DNA of 6,775 bases. Source: an uncultured Parabacteroides sp. Lineage in GTDB: Bacteria > Bacteroidota > Bacteroidia > Bacteroidales > Tannerellaceae. The stretch is from contig URGO01000153.1 in NCBI GenBank assembly GCA_900547435.1, forward strand, positions 1 through 6,775. Reading direction: 5' to 3'. The notes beneath the pieces were generated by a model. It saw nothing but the letters and a program-made list of their open reading frames with translations. It was not told the origin of the DNA and did no database searches. Shown one piece after another: positions 1-6,679 of the stretch. How positions within the stretch are numbered: the stretch's first letter is position 1; the number at the start of each line of letters is the position of its first letter. The position numbers were made by a program, and so were the translations under genes.

Positions 1-719
1 GAAACCAAATCGTAAGCACCCCGTTCCAAATAGAAATTATTCTTGAACCGTAACTCCCCAGCATGAGCATTCTCTTCGTAAAGACGCTTTACCGTAGCCA
101 CATATTCCTTATCCCCGTCCACTTTCATAACGAAATCTTTCGGGTCCTCACGGAAAACATAGACCGTACCTTTGCCTACCGCATATTCACCCTCTTTCAA
201 ATCCTGGTCCAGTCCCATCAACTCAAAGAGATGTTCCGAGGGAGCCTTATAGCTATTCCCATCCTGATTCCACCATTCCTGCACGCTTTGGAAGGAATCC
301 TTATCCGTTGCGCTATATACCAGCACACCACCGTTCTTCACCCAATCGGCTATATATTGATGCGCCTCCTTATCCAAAGGCTTCATGTTAGAATAGCTCA
401 TCAGCAACACCTTCGTATCTTTCCAGTTCTCCGGATAAGACACATTCTCGATATGCATCAGATGTACCGGAACACCCCGTTTCAAGAAAGGTAATGCCTG
501 ACCATAAAAGTTGGATAATTGCGGGTCATCATAACCGGCAACCAGTTCCGGAGCACGCTGGAACATCAACGAATTGGCCATCAACACGCTGATCCCCTCC
601 GACCCGCTCACTTTATTATCCGAAAGAGGCATATTATTCAACGAATTAATCATCACCTGCATCTGCGTAGAGTAAAAACGCGGAATGCGGGTCTTCTCTT
701 CGCTATCCGCACTGGTGCG
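1..719 (-). pseudogene. Remainder of the same lipoprotein gene beyond the in-frame TAG, cut by the window edge
   Basis: Directly after the TAG and in the same frame there are 239 sense codons with no further stop, running off the left edge. The translation begins RTSADSEEKTRIPRF and is clearly protein-like. It has a segment ISVLMANSLMFQRAP, then a Rossmann-like stretch (FLKRGVPVHLMH, then TKVLLMSYSNMKPL, then YIADWVKNGGVLVYSA). This pattern, an alpha/beta domain with a WVKNGG turn before a buried strand, recalls the glutamine-amidotransferase-like domain that follows the barrel in GH42-type beta-galactosidases. No signal peptide or ribosome-binding site follows the TAG. The first ATG in frame (662-660) lies inside the apparent domain linker, so an independent gene is unlikely though possible by re-initiation. 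I read 1-1811 as one gene of at least 603 codons with a nonsense codon at codon 364. The 3' end is not in the window. Confidence 0.62.
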
Positions 720-1811
720 CTACAACCCTTCATAGATACTTTCTGGCCAAGGCATCACTTCGTAGTTATTATTATTCGGATAGAGCAACTTAGCCGTAAA
801 GGTGGCCTGGTAATTCTTCTTATAATCCGCCCAATCACGTGGCCAATCTTCAATCGGGTCGGTCAGGAAATAGACCTTACGCCCCGTCGGAGCCGTCATC
901 GACACCATACATCCATACTCCAAAAAGGCATTCTCGAAGACACGTTCCTTCTTCATGCCATCGAAATAGTTCGGTTCGCGCGAAGTACCTGTCCAAACCT
1001 GCGCGATATACCCATCCACACAAGGCAAAGAGGCCAGGCTTGCCTCCGGACTTACGATTTGCCATTGCGAATAGTTCACCAACGAGTGAGTCGGGACATA
1101 GCATCGGATATTCATCCCCTTCGATTTTCCATACTCTTTCGCATAAGTAAACATCTCGTTCAGTGCACGATAATACAGATGATACTTCAATTTGTTCGAT
1201 AAATAGGTATTCTCGGCCGACTCATGTTGCGGGCGCCAATCGAAGCCATAATATTCCTTCCATTCCCGCTTAAAAGCCTCGCTATACCCACCACGCGCCC
1301 AAAACTCAGGCTCTTCCAGATAAATAGCATCTATACCCGCGTCAATCACCCGCTTGATATGCTTTTCCTGCATATATTTAATAAAGTTTTTGGAAGGGAC
1401 AATATAGGGAACCATGTGCCCATGCCATATCGTATCGCCCTGCTTCGTCACCTGTCCTTCATCCAGATGCCACTTCCCGCCCCATTCGCCGGTGAAATAA
1501 TCCTGATATTCGCCCCATGCGCTCCCCGTCATAAAGTGCGTAATATACCCATGGTCGCGCCACGTCTGCACGCGCTCCTCAAAAGACATCTTCTGCTTCT
1601 TCTTATCCGACGGATTTCCCCCCACGCCATAGACAATAGCCACATCAGCCCGATTATCAATCGTAGGTCTCCAAGGCTGGCTGGTCTGGAAAGCCGTTCT
1701 CTCCCTCACCTCCGTCTGCATATCTGTAGCCTGCTTTCCGGACTGGCATCCGGTCAGGGCAAACGAGAACAACACACAACAAGTCAAAACTTTCTTTACG
1801 TCTGCTTTCAT
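720..1811 (-). CDS. Glycoside-hydrolase-like lipoprotein, N-terminal part ending at an in-frame TAG
   Basis: This 363-residue frame starts at ATG 1811, chosen because it opens directly into a lipoprotein signal peptide: KK at residues 6-7, a hydrophobic run, then the lipobox L19-T-G-C22. An in-frame ATG at 1868 would add 19 residues that spoil the signal. After lipidation on Cys22 the protein should be anchored in the envelope, possibly facing outward. Residues 55-350 read as a TIM-barrel-like carbohydrate enzyme, with strand-like segments around 57-61, 133-138, 161-165 (DAIYL followed by E166-E167-P-E169-F-W) and 235-239, and a further acidic residue at E256. The acidic and aromatic residues after the fourth strand suggest a hydrolase active site, but I cannot name a family or substrate. 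Translation stops at TAG 722-720, after ESIYEGL, while the same frame continues as what looks like the rest of the protein. The product is therefore probably truncated and the gene possibly inactive. The signal peptide call is strong; the enzyme class is an inference. Confidence 0.75.
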   Translation of the reverse strand: MKADVKKVLTCCVLFSFALTGCQSGKQATDMQTEVRERTAFQTSQPWRPTIDNRADVAIVYGVGGNPSDKKKQKMSFEERVQTWRDHGYITHFMTGSAWGEYQDYFTGEWGGKWHLDEGQVTKQGDTIWHGHMVPYIVPSKNFIKYMQEKHIKRVIDAGIDAIYLEEPEFWARGGYSEAFKREWKEYYGFDWRPQHESAENTYLSNKLKYHLYYRALNEMFTYAKEYGKSKGMNIRCYVPTHSLVNYSQWQIVSPEASLASLPCVDGYIAQVWTGTSREPNYFDGMKKERVFENAFLEYGCMVSMTAPTGRKVYFLTDPIEDWPRDWADYKKNYQATFTAKLLYPNNNNYEVMPWPESIYEGL

Positions 1812-1872
1812 TGATATTCTATTTAAATTCAATAACACACTACTTTTTATCCATTTTATCCCTATCAAAGAA

Positions 1873-1960
1873 TCGTCTAACAGCTGTGCACTTTGCGTCT
1901 AACGGCCGTGTACGTTGCGTCTAACAACTGTGCAACTTGCGTCTAACAGCTGTTAGACGA
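1873..1960. repeat. Four tandem 22-bp units ending in a perfect 20-bp palindrome
   Basis: Units begin at 1874, 1896, 1918 and 1940, exactly 22 bp apart, each opening with the invariant octamer CGTCTAAC. Units 1 and 3 match at 19 of 22 bases and units 1 and 2 at 18 of 22. The last unit is CGTCTAACAGCTGTTAGACG (1940-1959), a perfect 20-bp palindrome able to fold as an 8-bp stem with an AGCU tetraloop. The ends of the array are also inverted repeats: 1873-1887 is the exact reverse complement of 1946-1960. The array lies between two divergent genes, where a terminator would serve no obvious purpose. A protein-binding array, an RNA structure in a 5' leader or a genome-wide intergenic repeat family are the likely readings. 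Confidence 0.85.
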
Positions 1961-2001
1961 TTTATTCATCCCCTGTATTTTCTTTTTCGACGGGAACCGA
2001 T

Positions 2002-2010
2002 GCGAAGATA
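2002..2010 (-). promoter_or_regulatory. Weak candidate -7 box for the lipoprotein gene
   Basis: The minus strand reads TATCTTCGC, one base from the Bacteroidetes -7 consensus TAnnTTTGC. No TTTG is present at the expected distance upstream, so support is weak. If it is used, the 22-bp repeat array would lie inside a leader of about 190 nucleotides ahead of the lipoprotein start. I saw no better promoter between 1812 and 2000. Confidence 0.25.
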
Positions 2011-2011
2011 G

Positions 2012-2020
2012 TACTTTTTT
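2012..2020 (+). promoter_or_regulatory. Weak candidate -7 box for the superoxide dismutase gene
   Basis: The plus strand reads TACTTTTTT, matching TAnnTTTG except for the final G. No convincing -33 TTTG lies upstream. It would leave a leader of about 80 nucleotides before the ATG at 2104. The rest of 1961-2103 is AT-rich and shows no better match and no recognisable operator. Confidence 0.25.
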
Positions 2021-2103
2021 AGGTATAAACGGACGGTTATTTAAACAAAACATGCCATAAAGGTGTTTTATATATACTAGACATTATTAATAGATTGAAA
2101 ATT

Positions 2104-2685
2104 ATGAAACATGAATTGATTAAATTGCCTTACCTTGTTACGGCATTACATCCGGTCATATCGGGAACTACTATAGATTTCCATCACGGGAAGCATCTGC
2201 AAACCTATGTCAATAATCTGAATAACCTGATAGCCGGGACGAAATACGAGAACGCGACGCTGGAAGAGATTGTCGCTGAGGCCAATGGGGCTTTATTCAA
2301 CAACGCAGGACAGGTCTTGAACCACAATCTCTATTTCTTGCAATTCGCTCCGAACGCAGGAGGACGTCCGACCGACAAGTTGGCCGAGAAAATAAACCGG
2401 ACATGGGGATCGTTCGATGCTTTCCAAAAAGAGATGACCGATAAGAGTGTCAGCCTTTTCGGTTCAGGATGGTGCTGGCTGACCCAAGACAAGGAGGGAA
2501 ATCTGAGTATCGTACAGGAGCCTAACGGGAGCAATCCGGCGGCTCACGGATTGATTCCGCTATTGGGATTTGATGTTTGGGAACATGCTTATTATCTGGA
2601 TTATCAAAATAAGCGTGCGGAACATATCGCGGCTCTTTGGAACATCATAAATTGGGATGTCGTAGCGCAAAGAGTTGCAGAATAG
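2104..2685 (+). CDS. sodB: Superoxide dismutase, Fe/Mn family, probably able to use either metal
   Basis: The product converts superoxide to oxygen and hydrogen peroxide in the cytoplasm; no signal peptide is present. It has 193 residues, the usual length for Bacteroidales iron dismutases, which supports ATG 2104 over the in-frame TTG at 2095. The four metal ligands are visible: H27 (DFHHGKH), H74 (VLNHNLYF), D157 and H161 (FDVWEHAYYLDY). Y35 is the active-site gateway tyrosine. Q70, in NNAGQVLNH, is the outer-sphere glutamine placed on the N-terminal side as in iron-type enzymes. G155 matches the position known to set metal choice in the cambialistic Porphyromonas gingivalis enzyme, where threonine gives iron preference. 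The stop is TAG. The gene diverges from the lipoprotein gene; the next gene begins 74 bp downstream with its own promoter. Family assignment is certain; metal use is inferred. Confidence 0.97.
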   Translation: MKHELIKLPYLVTALHPVISGTTIDFHHGKHLQTYVNNLNNLIAGTKYENATLEEIVAEANGALFNNAGQVLNHNLYFLQFAPNAGGRPTDKLAEKINRTWGSFDAFQKEMTDKSVSLFGSGWCWLTQDKEGNLSIVQEPNGSNPAAHGLIPLLGFDVWEHAYYLDYQNKRAEHIAALWNIINWDVVAQRVAE

Positions 2686-2706
2686 GGTTAAAAAACATAC
2701 ATCAGA

Positions 2707-2739
2707 TTTGGAGAACGTACAATAAATTCCTACATTCGC
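2707..2739 (+). promoter_or_regulatory. Bacteroidetes-type promoter for the Omp85 barrel gene
   Basis: TTTG at 2707-2710 is followed by exactly 20 bases and then TACATTCGC at 2731-2739, one base from TAnnTTTGC. Transcription would start near 2745, giving a leader of roughly 15 nucleotides before ATG 2760. It sits just after the dismutase stop codon, so the barrel gene can be expressed independently. No terminator hairpin separates it from the dismutase gene, so read-through is also possible. Confidence 0.65.
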
Positions 2740-2759
2740 ACGCTCATTGATGTATTATT

Positions 2760-4007
2760 ATGCTTAGAAAAATCCTATATGCTTTATTGGTAATCGCTTT
2801 ACCGCAATGGATTGTGGCTCAAAACGAAGCGAAAGACACGGTTATGCCCTCCGACTCGGTTGCAAAACCCACATTGATGATAGATGGAAAACCGATGACC
2901 GAGAAGCAGATGAAGCGTTATTACAAACAGCTCCGCAAAGATTCGATACGCGCCACCAAAGACGTGTGGTGGTCCGTTCTGGGTGGTCCGTCTTATACAC
3001 CCGAAGCTTCTTTGGGAGTGGGCGGAGCTGTATTGGCAAGTTTCCGTTTTCACAAAAACGATACAATTACCAAACGCTCCTTTATTCCGGCGGGTGTAAA
3101 TGCGTCATTGAACGGAACCATTGTGGTTGCAGGGGCCGGAACACTCTTTTTCAACGAGAACAGGTTTCGTATTTATGTGAACTATGGCTTCCGCAATGAG
3201 CCTTCGCATTACTACGGGAAAGGGTATGAGACGATAGAAAATACGGTACGCGGAGATTCGACTACGAAGTATCACCGTACCTATTTTCAGTTTTATCCTC
3301 GTTTTGTCTGGGAGATTAAGCCGCATATCTTTGCGGGTACGTTGCTTGACCTGAATTTCTCGAAAGCCGATGATATCAATCCGGTCATGGCGCAAGACCC
3401 CTATTTCCTGCAATTCAAGCATAAATACCTGAACGTAGGCGTAGGAGGACTGATCCAATACGACACGCGTGACGATGTAGCCACTCCGACACGCGGAATG
3501 TTGCTCAGTGCCATGGCAAAAGTATTCGGGAAATATTTGGGTGGCGCTTACAATTATGAAATGTTCGAACTGGAATACCGGCAATTCAAGAACGTGTTCC
3601 GCCCGCGAAGCACATTAGCATGGACTGCCCGTACCTTGATGAGTGTGGGAGACGTGCCTTATTCGGAATTACCCTCCTTCGGTTCGCCTTTCGACCTGCG
3701 CGGATATTATATCGGGCAATACCGCGATAAGTCCATGGCTTATGCCATCCTGGAATACCGTCACATGTTCGGTAGCCCGGCCTCCTATCGAAGCGGGAAC
3801 TTCTGGGCTAAGTGCGGATTCGTGGCTTGGGTAGGAACAGGCACCATCGGGAACAAGCCGGTAGTAGATTGGAGCAAATGGAAGCTGAACTACGGAGTTG
3901 GATTGCGTTTCCAAATACAACCAGGCAAGAACTTTCGCCTCGATTTCGGGAAAGACCCCGACAACAAAGGCATTTCCTTCTATATGAATATGACCGAAGC
4001 GTTTTGA
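2760..4007 (+). CDS. POTRA-less Omp85 (BamA/TamA-like) outer-membrane beta-barrel protein
   Basis: The 415-residue product starts with a clear signal peptide (RK at 3-4, hydrophobic core, likely cleavage after VVA-type A20 before Q21). About 50 mostly hydrophilic, probably periplasmic residues follow. A beta-barrel starts near W70-W71, with LGGPSYTPEASLGVGGA as the likely first strand. The barrel runs to the C-terminus in alternating aromatic and polar strands and ends in phenylalanine, the usual barrel-assembly signal. LRGYYIGQYRD at 313-323 matches the conserved loop-6 (V/I)RG(F/Y) motif of Omp85 proteins, with R314-G315 as the key pair. The mature N-terminus is too short for even one POTRA domain of about 75 residues, so this belongs to the barrel-only class of Omp85 proteins common in Bacteroidota. 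Its cargo is unknown. It converges with the patatin-Omp85 gene, leaving 15 bp between stops. Fold confidence is high; function is unassigned. Confidence 0.88.
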   Translation: MLRKILYALLVIALPQWIVAQNEAKDTVMPSDSVAKPTLMIDGKPMTEKQMKRYYKQLRKDSIRATKDVWWSVLGGPSYTPEASLGVGGAVLASFRFHKNDTITKRSFIPAGVNASLNGTIVVAGAGTLFFNENRFRIYVNYGFRNEPSHYYGKGYETIENTVRGDSTTKYHRTYFQFYPRFVWEIKPHIFAGTLLDLNFSKADDINPVMAQDPYFLQFKHKYLNVGVGGLIQYDTRDDVATPTRGMLLSAMAKVFGKYLGGAYNYEMFELEYRQFKNVFRPRSTLAWTARTLMSVGDVPYSELPSFGSPFDLRGYYIGQYRDKSMAYAILEYRHMFGSPASYRSGNFWAKCGFVAWVGTGTIGNKPVVDWSKWKLNYGVGLRFQIQPGKNFRLDFGKDPDNKGISFYMNMTEAF

Positions 4008-4022
4008 CGGACCTGCTATGCA

Positions 4023-6335
4023 TCAATCCAACATTTTAGGATTGAAAATCAGATAGCCGATATTCACGCCCACGTTGAAGTTGCTCTTCGGATAACTATA
4101 TCCGTTAGCATAAACACTGATGCAGGCAAAAGGCAAATGAAGCACTACGGCCGCCTCACCCATGTATTGGAACGAACGCATAAACTTCCCGTAATAGGGC
4201 ATATCCACCTGCGTCCCATTATAGTTTTGCGTCTGTTTTTTGATTTCATACAAAGGCGCGAATCCGTACATATCCAACCGGAAATGAACTAACTTCCCGA
4301 ACTTGACTATCGGGGATACACCAAATGCCGCATATTGATTGGCCCGGAATGCTTCATTAAAAACGATATTGCTATGAGGAGTCGGAGTAAAAGCCGGGGC
4401 TTGCAGAACAGATGAAGTATAGTTGTTCATCAAATTCTTGCTGGACAGGACAATCTCGCCCATATAGCCGAAATTGAAATAATTATTGATTTCGTGGTAC
4501 TGCTCCCAATGACCTTTCATTTGCAACCAGCTATGGGTCTTCTTATTCGCAGACAATTCCGGATGATCTTTCGATATGTACTTTTCCGTCCCGGTTATAT
4601 ATTGGGCATTCAGCAAACGCTTGGTACCGGTTATCGGATACACCTTTGTCCCGAGCGAATTTTCTTCGATATTCAATGAACCGGAAAACAAATTATACTG
4701 GCTGTGTTCGAAATCCGCATCCGGAAAAGAGATATTGGAATTCAGGAAATAATAATCATTCAGCTGGCCATAGGCAAGTCCGATTTCCGCCTTGGCGCGA
4801 TTCAGGAACGGAAAACCCAACTTGACCTTAGTATATAACTCCTTCTGCTTGATAAAGGCAGGCACCATGTCCTCATAAAACAGAGACTGGCTCTCAGAAT
4901 AACGCTTATACGAATACACTCCTTGCCAATTCAGGTAGGTCGGGATTCGTGTCTGGAGATACATTCTCCCGTTCAACATCACCCCGCTAAACGAATTGCC
5001 TACCTGAAATCCGGCATCCGCATCTATGGCATAGCGTCCCAAATACCGATATCCCAATCCCAAATAAAGCTGATTGGCCTGATGAGACGAGATATTCCCT
5101 CCTAAACCGATATTCACCTCATCGGTTATCTTGACATCCAGGTACAAGTCGAACGTCTTATTCAACCGATTATACATGGCATGAGGTATGATTTCCTTGA
5201 TTTTCGAGTAGGTTAATATCTTAAAATAGACGCGCTTGAACTCTTCCATCGAGAACTCATCATTGATATCCCGGTGCAATTGCGATTCGATATACTTCTT
5301 TTGCGCATCCGAAACGCCGGTCACATAGATATTCTTGAATATTAACGGAGGCAAACTAGCTTTATATGCTTTCCTTCGCCGGTTGACCTCCTCCAACGGG
5401 ACCTCGCGCTGAACCCGTTGCTTAATAGAATCAATCATGGACAACGTACGTTTATACCCTACCTCCATAATCGCTTTCGCCTTGGGAAAATCCAACAAAG
5501 AAACATCCGTAAAGACAAAACGTGCAATCATGCCCTCCTCTTCCGGAATATCGTAGTCCGTATCCTGCATAATCATGGACTCCAATTGGTTATACGGGTT
5601 TTCGGAAGGCTTCCTATTATTGCCCGATACCACAGAGCCAAAGATGAAATCCGGATGAAAAGCCTCTTTCATCGGCTTCACGGGAAAGTTATCATAAATA
5701 CCTCCATCAAACAAAGGCACATTATTCTTCCAAATAGGTTTGAAAAAGAAAGGGAAAGTCATGGATGCCCGCACGGCCTCTCCCAAATCCCCACTCTTGA
5801 ATACAATCGCTTTCTTATTGTATATATCCGAACCTACACACCGAAAGGGAACAAACAGGTTATCAAAATTCCATGCAGCCTGGGCCGTAGCTTGCGCATA
5901 CAAAGCCATAAAAGCCTGGTTCATCTGAATGGGATTAATCAAACTTTGGGGCAAAAAATTGGTCTTTACTTGCAATGAGTCGGAAAAATCAACAGAGAAA
6001 TGTGCCATCTCCGGGGTGGGGTCCGGTTTGCGAAAATAGTACATGTAATCCTCCTCCACCATTCCGGTCTGCCAATACCCGAATTCTTTGGATAAAATCA
6101 GTTCAAGCATCTCGTCCGGTGTATATCCCATCGCATACAAGCTGCCTATGATCGCACCCATCGAGGTTCCCGTAACATAGTCAATCGGGATATTATTTTC
6201 TTCCAAAGCTTTAATAACACCTATATGGGCGGCTCCTTTGGCCCCTCCTCCGCTCAACACAAGACCGACCTGCTGCGCGGTAATCGGGAACGACATCATC
6301 AATAACAGATATATGCTGAGTAAAAAACGTTTCAT
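4023..6335 (-). CDS. Patatin-like phospholipase fused to POTRA and outer-membrane barrel (type Vd autotransporter-like)
   Basis: The 770-residue product starts at ATG 6335, which opens directly into a signal peptide (MKRFLLSIYLLLMMSF, cleavage likely after A20 in ITA-QQ); an upstream in-frame TTG at 6347 is less likely. Residues 22-300 are a patatin lipase domain with all catalytic parts: oxyanion-hole GGGAKG at 29-34, nucleophile S58 in GTSMG, and D210 in DGGIYDNFP. These residues give a Ser-Asp dyad acting on phospholipid acyl esters. Residues about 330-405 (starting PLIFKNIYVTGVSDAQKKYI) look like a single POTRA, and about 410-770 form a beta-barrel of Omp85 type. This order, lipase-POTRA-barrel, is that of Pseudomonas PlpD and Fusobacterium FplA, so the lipase is probably displayed at or released from the cell surface. 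The last residues, NPKMLD, do not end in an aromatic residue. Catalytic activity is well supported; localisation is inferred from the family. Confidence 0.94.
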   Translation of the reverse strand: MKRFLLSIYLLLMMSFPITAQQVGLVLSGGGAKGAAHIGVIKALEENNIPIDYVTGTSMGAIIGSLYAMGYTPDEMLELILSKEFGYWQTGMVEEDYMYYFRKPDPTPEMAHFSVDFSDSLQVKTNFLPQSLINPIQMNQAFMALYAQATAQAAWNFDNLFVPFRCVGSDIYNKKAIVFKSGDLGEAVRASMTFPFFFKPIWKNNVPLFDGGIYDNFPVKPMKEAFHPDFIFGSVVSGNNRKPSENPYNQLESMIMQDTDYDIPEEEGMIARFVFTDVSLLDFPKAKAIMEVGYKRTLSMIDSIKQRVQREVPLEEVNRRRKAYKASLPPLIFKNIYVTGVSDAQKKYIESQLHRDINDEFSMEEFKRVYFKILTYSKIKEIIPHAMYNRLNKTFDLYLDVKITDEVNIGLGGNISSHQANQLYLGLGYRYLGRYAIDADAGFQVGNSFSGVMLNGRMYLQTRIPTYLNWQGVYSYKRYSESQSLFYEDMVPAFIKQKELYTKVKLGFPFLNRAKAEIGLAYGQLNDYYFLNSNISFPDADFEHSQYNLFSGSLNIEENSLGTKVYPITGTKRLLNAQYITGTEKYISKDHPELSANKKTHSWLQMKGHWEQYHEINNYFNFGYMGEIVLSSKNLMNNYTSSVLQAPAFTPTPHSNIVFNEAFRANQYAAFGVSPIVKFGKLVHFRLDMYGFAPLYEIKKQTQNYNGTQVDMPYYGKFMRSFQYMGEAAVVLHLPFACISVYANGYSYPKSNFNVGVNIGYLIFNPKMLD

Positions 6336-6362
6336 GATATATAGCAATTCCTATTTTCGTCC

Positions 6363-6371
6363 TCAAATGTA
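6363..6371 (-). promoter_or_regulatory. Candidate proximal -7 box for the patatin gene
   Basis: The minus strand reads TACATTTGA, a full match to TAnnTTTG, 27 bases ahead of ATG 6335. The -33 position, about 21 bases upstream, has only TTTC, so this is a partial promoter. It would give a short leader of about 20 nucleotides. Confidence 0.4.
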
Positions 6372-6437
6372 AGGATTTATTTTCAATAAGAAATGTGCTG
6401 ACCGAATAAACACACAAAATTAATTGCATCTATCCAT

Positions 6438-6470
6438 GCAAACATAGTCGAAACATCTCCTACATGCAAA
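6438..6470 (-). promoter_or_regulatory. Distal promoter for the patatin gene, consensus match
   Basis: On the minus strand TTTG (6470-6467) is followed by exactly 20 bases and TATGTTTGC (6446-6438). Both boxes match the Bacteroidetes primary sigma consensus fully. Transcription would start near 6431 and produce a leader of about 95 nucleotides ahead of ATG 6335. The leader has no ORF of note and no strong hairpin. The promoter lies about 80 bp beyond the tRNA 3' end, so the patatin gene need not rely on tRNA read-through. Confidence 0.6.
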
Positions 6471-6547
6471 AAATGCATAACGAAGAAGCTGCATAAAAGA
6501 AATCCAAACAATATCAAAAGGAAATCAATAAAATGAAAGGAGGAAAG

Positions 6548-6630
6548 TGGGCAGTGATGGATTCGAACCACCGAAGGCGTAAGCCAGCTGAGTTACAGTC
6601 AGCCCCATTTGGCCACTCTGGTAACTGCCC
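6548..6630 (-). tRNA. tRNA-Tyr, anticodon GUA
   Basis: Read on the minus strand, acceptor GGGCAGT (6630-6624) pairs perfectly with ACTGCCC (6555-6549), followed by discriminator A at 6548. The anticodon stem GCTGA/TCAGC encloses loop CTGTAAC, giving anticodon GTA, which decodes the tyrosine codons UAU and UAC. A long variable arm with a GGC/GCC stem marks it as a class II tRNA, as expected for bacterial tRNA-Tyr. The T arm is GGTGG-TTCGAAT-CCATC with one G-U pair. The 3' CCA is not encoded (CTT follows), so it must be added by the CCA enzyme. The anticodon is ordinary and would not suppress the TAG at 720-722. Confidence 0.97.
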
Positions 6631-6646
6631 TTCCTTTAATTGCGCT

Positions 6647-6679
6647 GCAAAGGTAAGTATTAATTTTATAACTTGCAAG
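6647..6679 (-). promoter_or_regulatory. Promoter for tRNA-Tyr
   Basis: On the minus strand CTTG (6679-6676) lies 20 bases ahead of TACCTTTGC (6655-6647), a full match to the -7 consensus TAnnTTTGC with a three-of-four match at -33. Transcription would start near 6640, about 10 nucleotides before the mature tRNA 5' end. Beyond it, 6680-6775 is AT-rich and holds nothing else I can support. Confidence 0.65.

Larger units (their letters stand above)
6336..6547. other. Intergenic region between tRNA-Tyr and the patatin gene
   Basis: This 212-bp stretch holds the two candidate patatin promoters listed separately. The only hairpin I see is ATGCA-TTTTT-TGCAT on the minus strand (about 6465-6479). 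It is too weak, and not followed by a U run, to be a convincing terminator for the tRNA; it partly overlaps the -33 box of the distal promoter. No small gene is evident. Confidence 0.5.

Noticed and set aside
720..722. Genome-wide reassignment of TAG, as in some crAss-like phages
   Set aside because: The dismutase gene ends in TAG exactly at the family's normal length, and no suppressor tRNA or phage gene is seen here.
519..1202. Long open frames on the plus strand opposite the lipoprotein gene (also 63-494 and 1224-1814)
   Set aside because: The minus-strand frame has a signal peptide and protein-like composition; the plus-strand translations are rich in His, Arg and Ile with no domain sense and no promoter.
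1940..1959. The 20-bp palindrome as a Rho-independent terminator
   Set aside because: It is not followed by a U run on either strand and lies between divergent gene starts, where no transcript needs to end.
1873..1960. The 22-bp array as a CRISPR
   Set aside because: There are no unique spacers: the units are directly adjacent and similar along their whole length, and no cas gene is present.
5418..5978. 186-codon plus-strand frame inside the patatin gene
   Set aside because: It is fully covered by the catalytic domain of the patatin gene on the other strand and shows no domain features.
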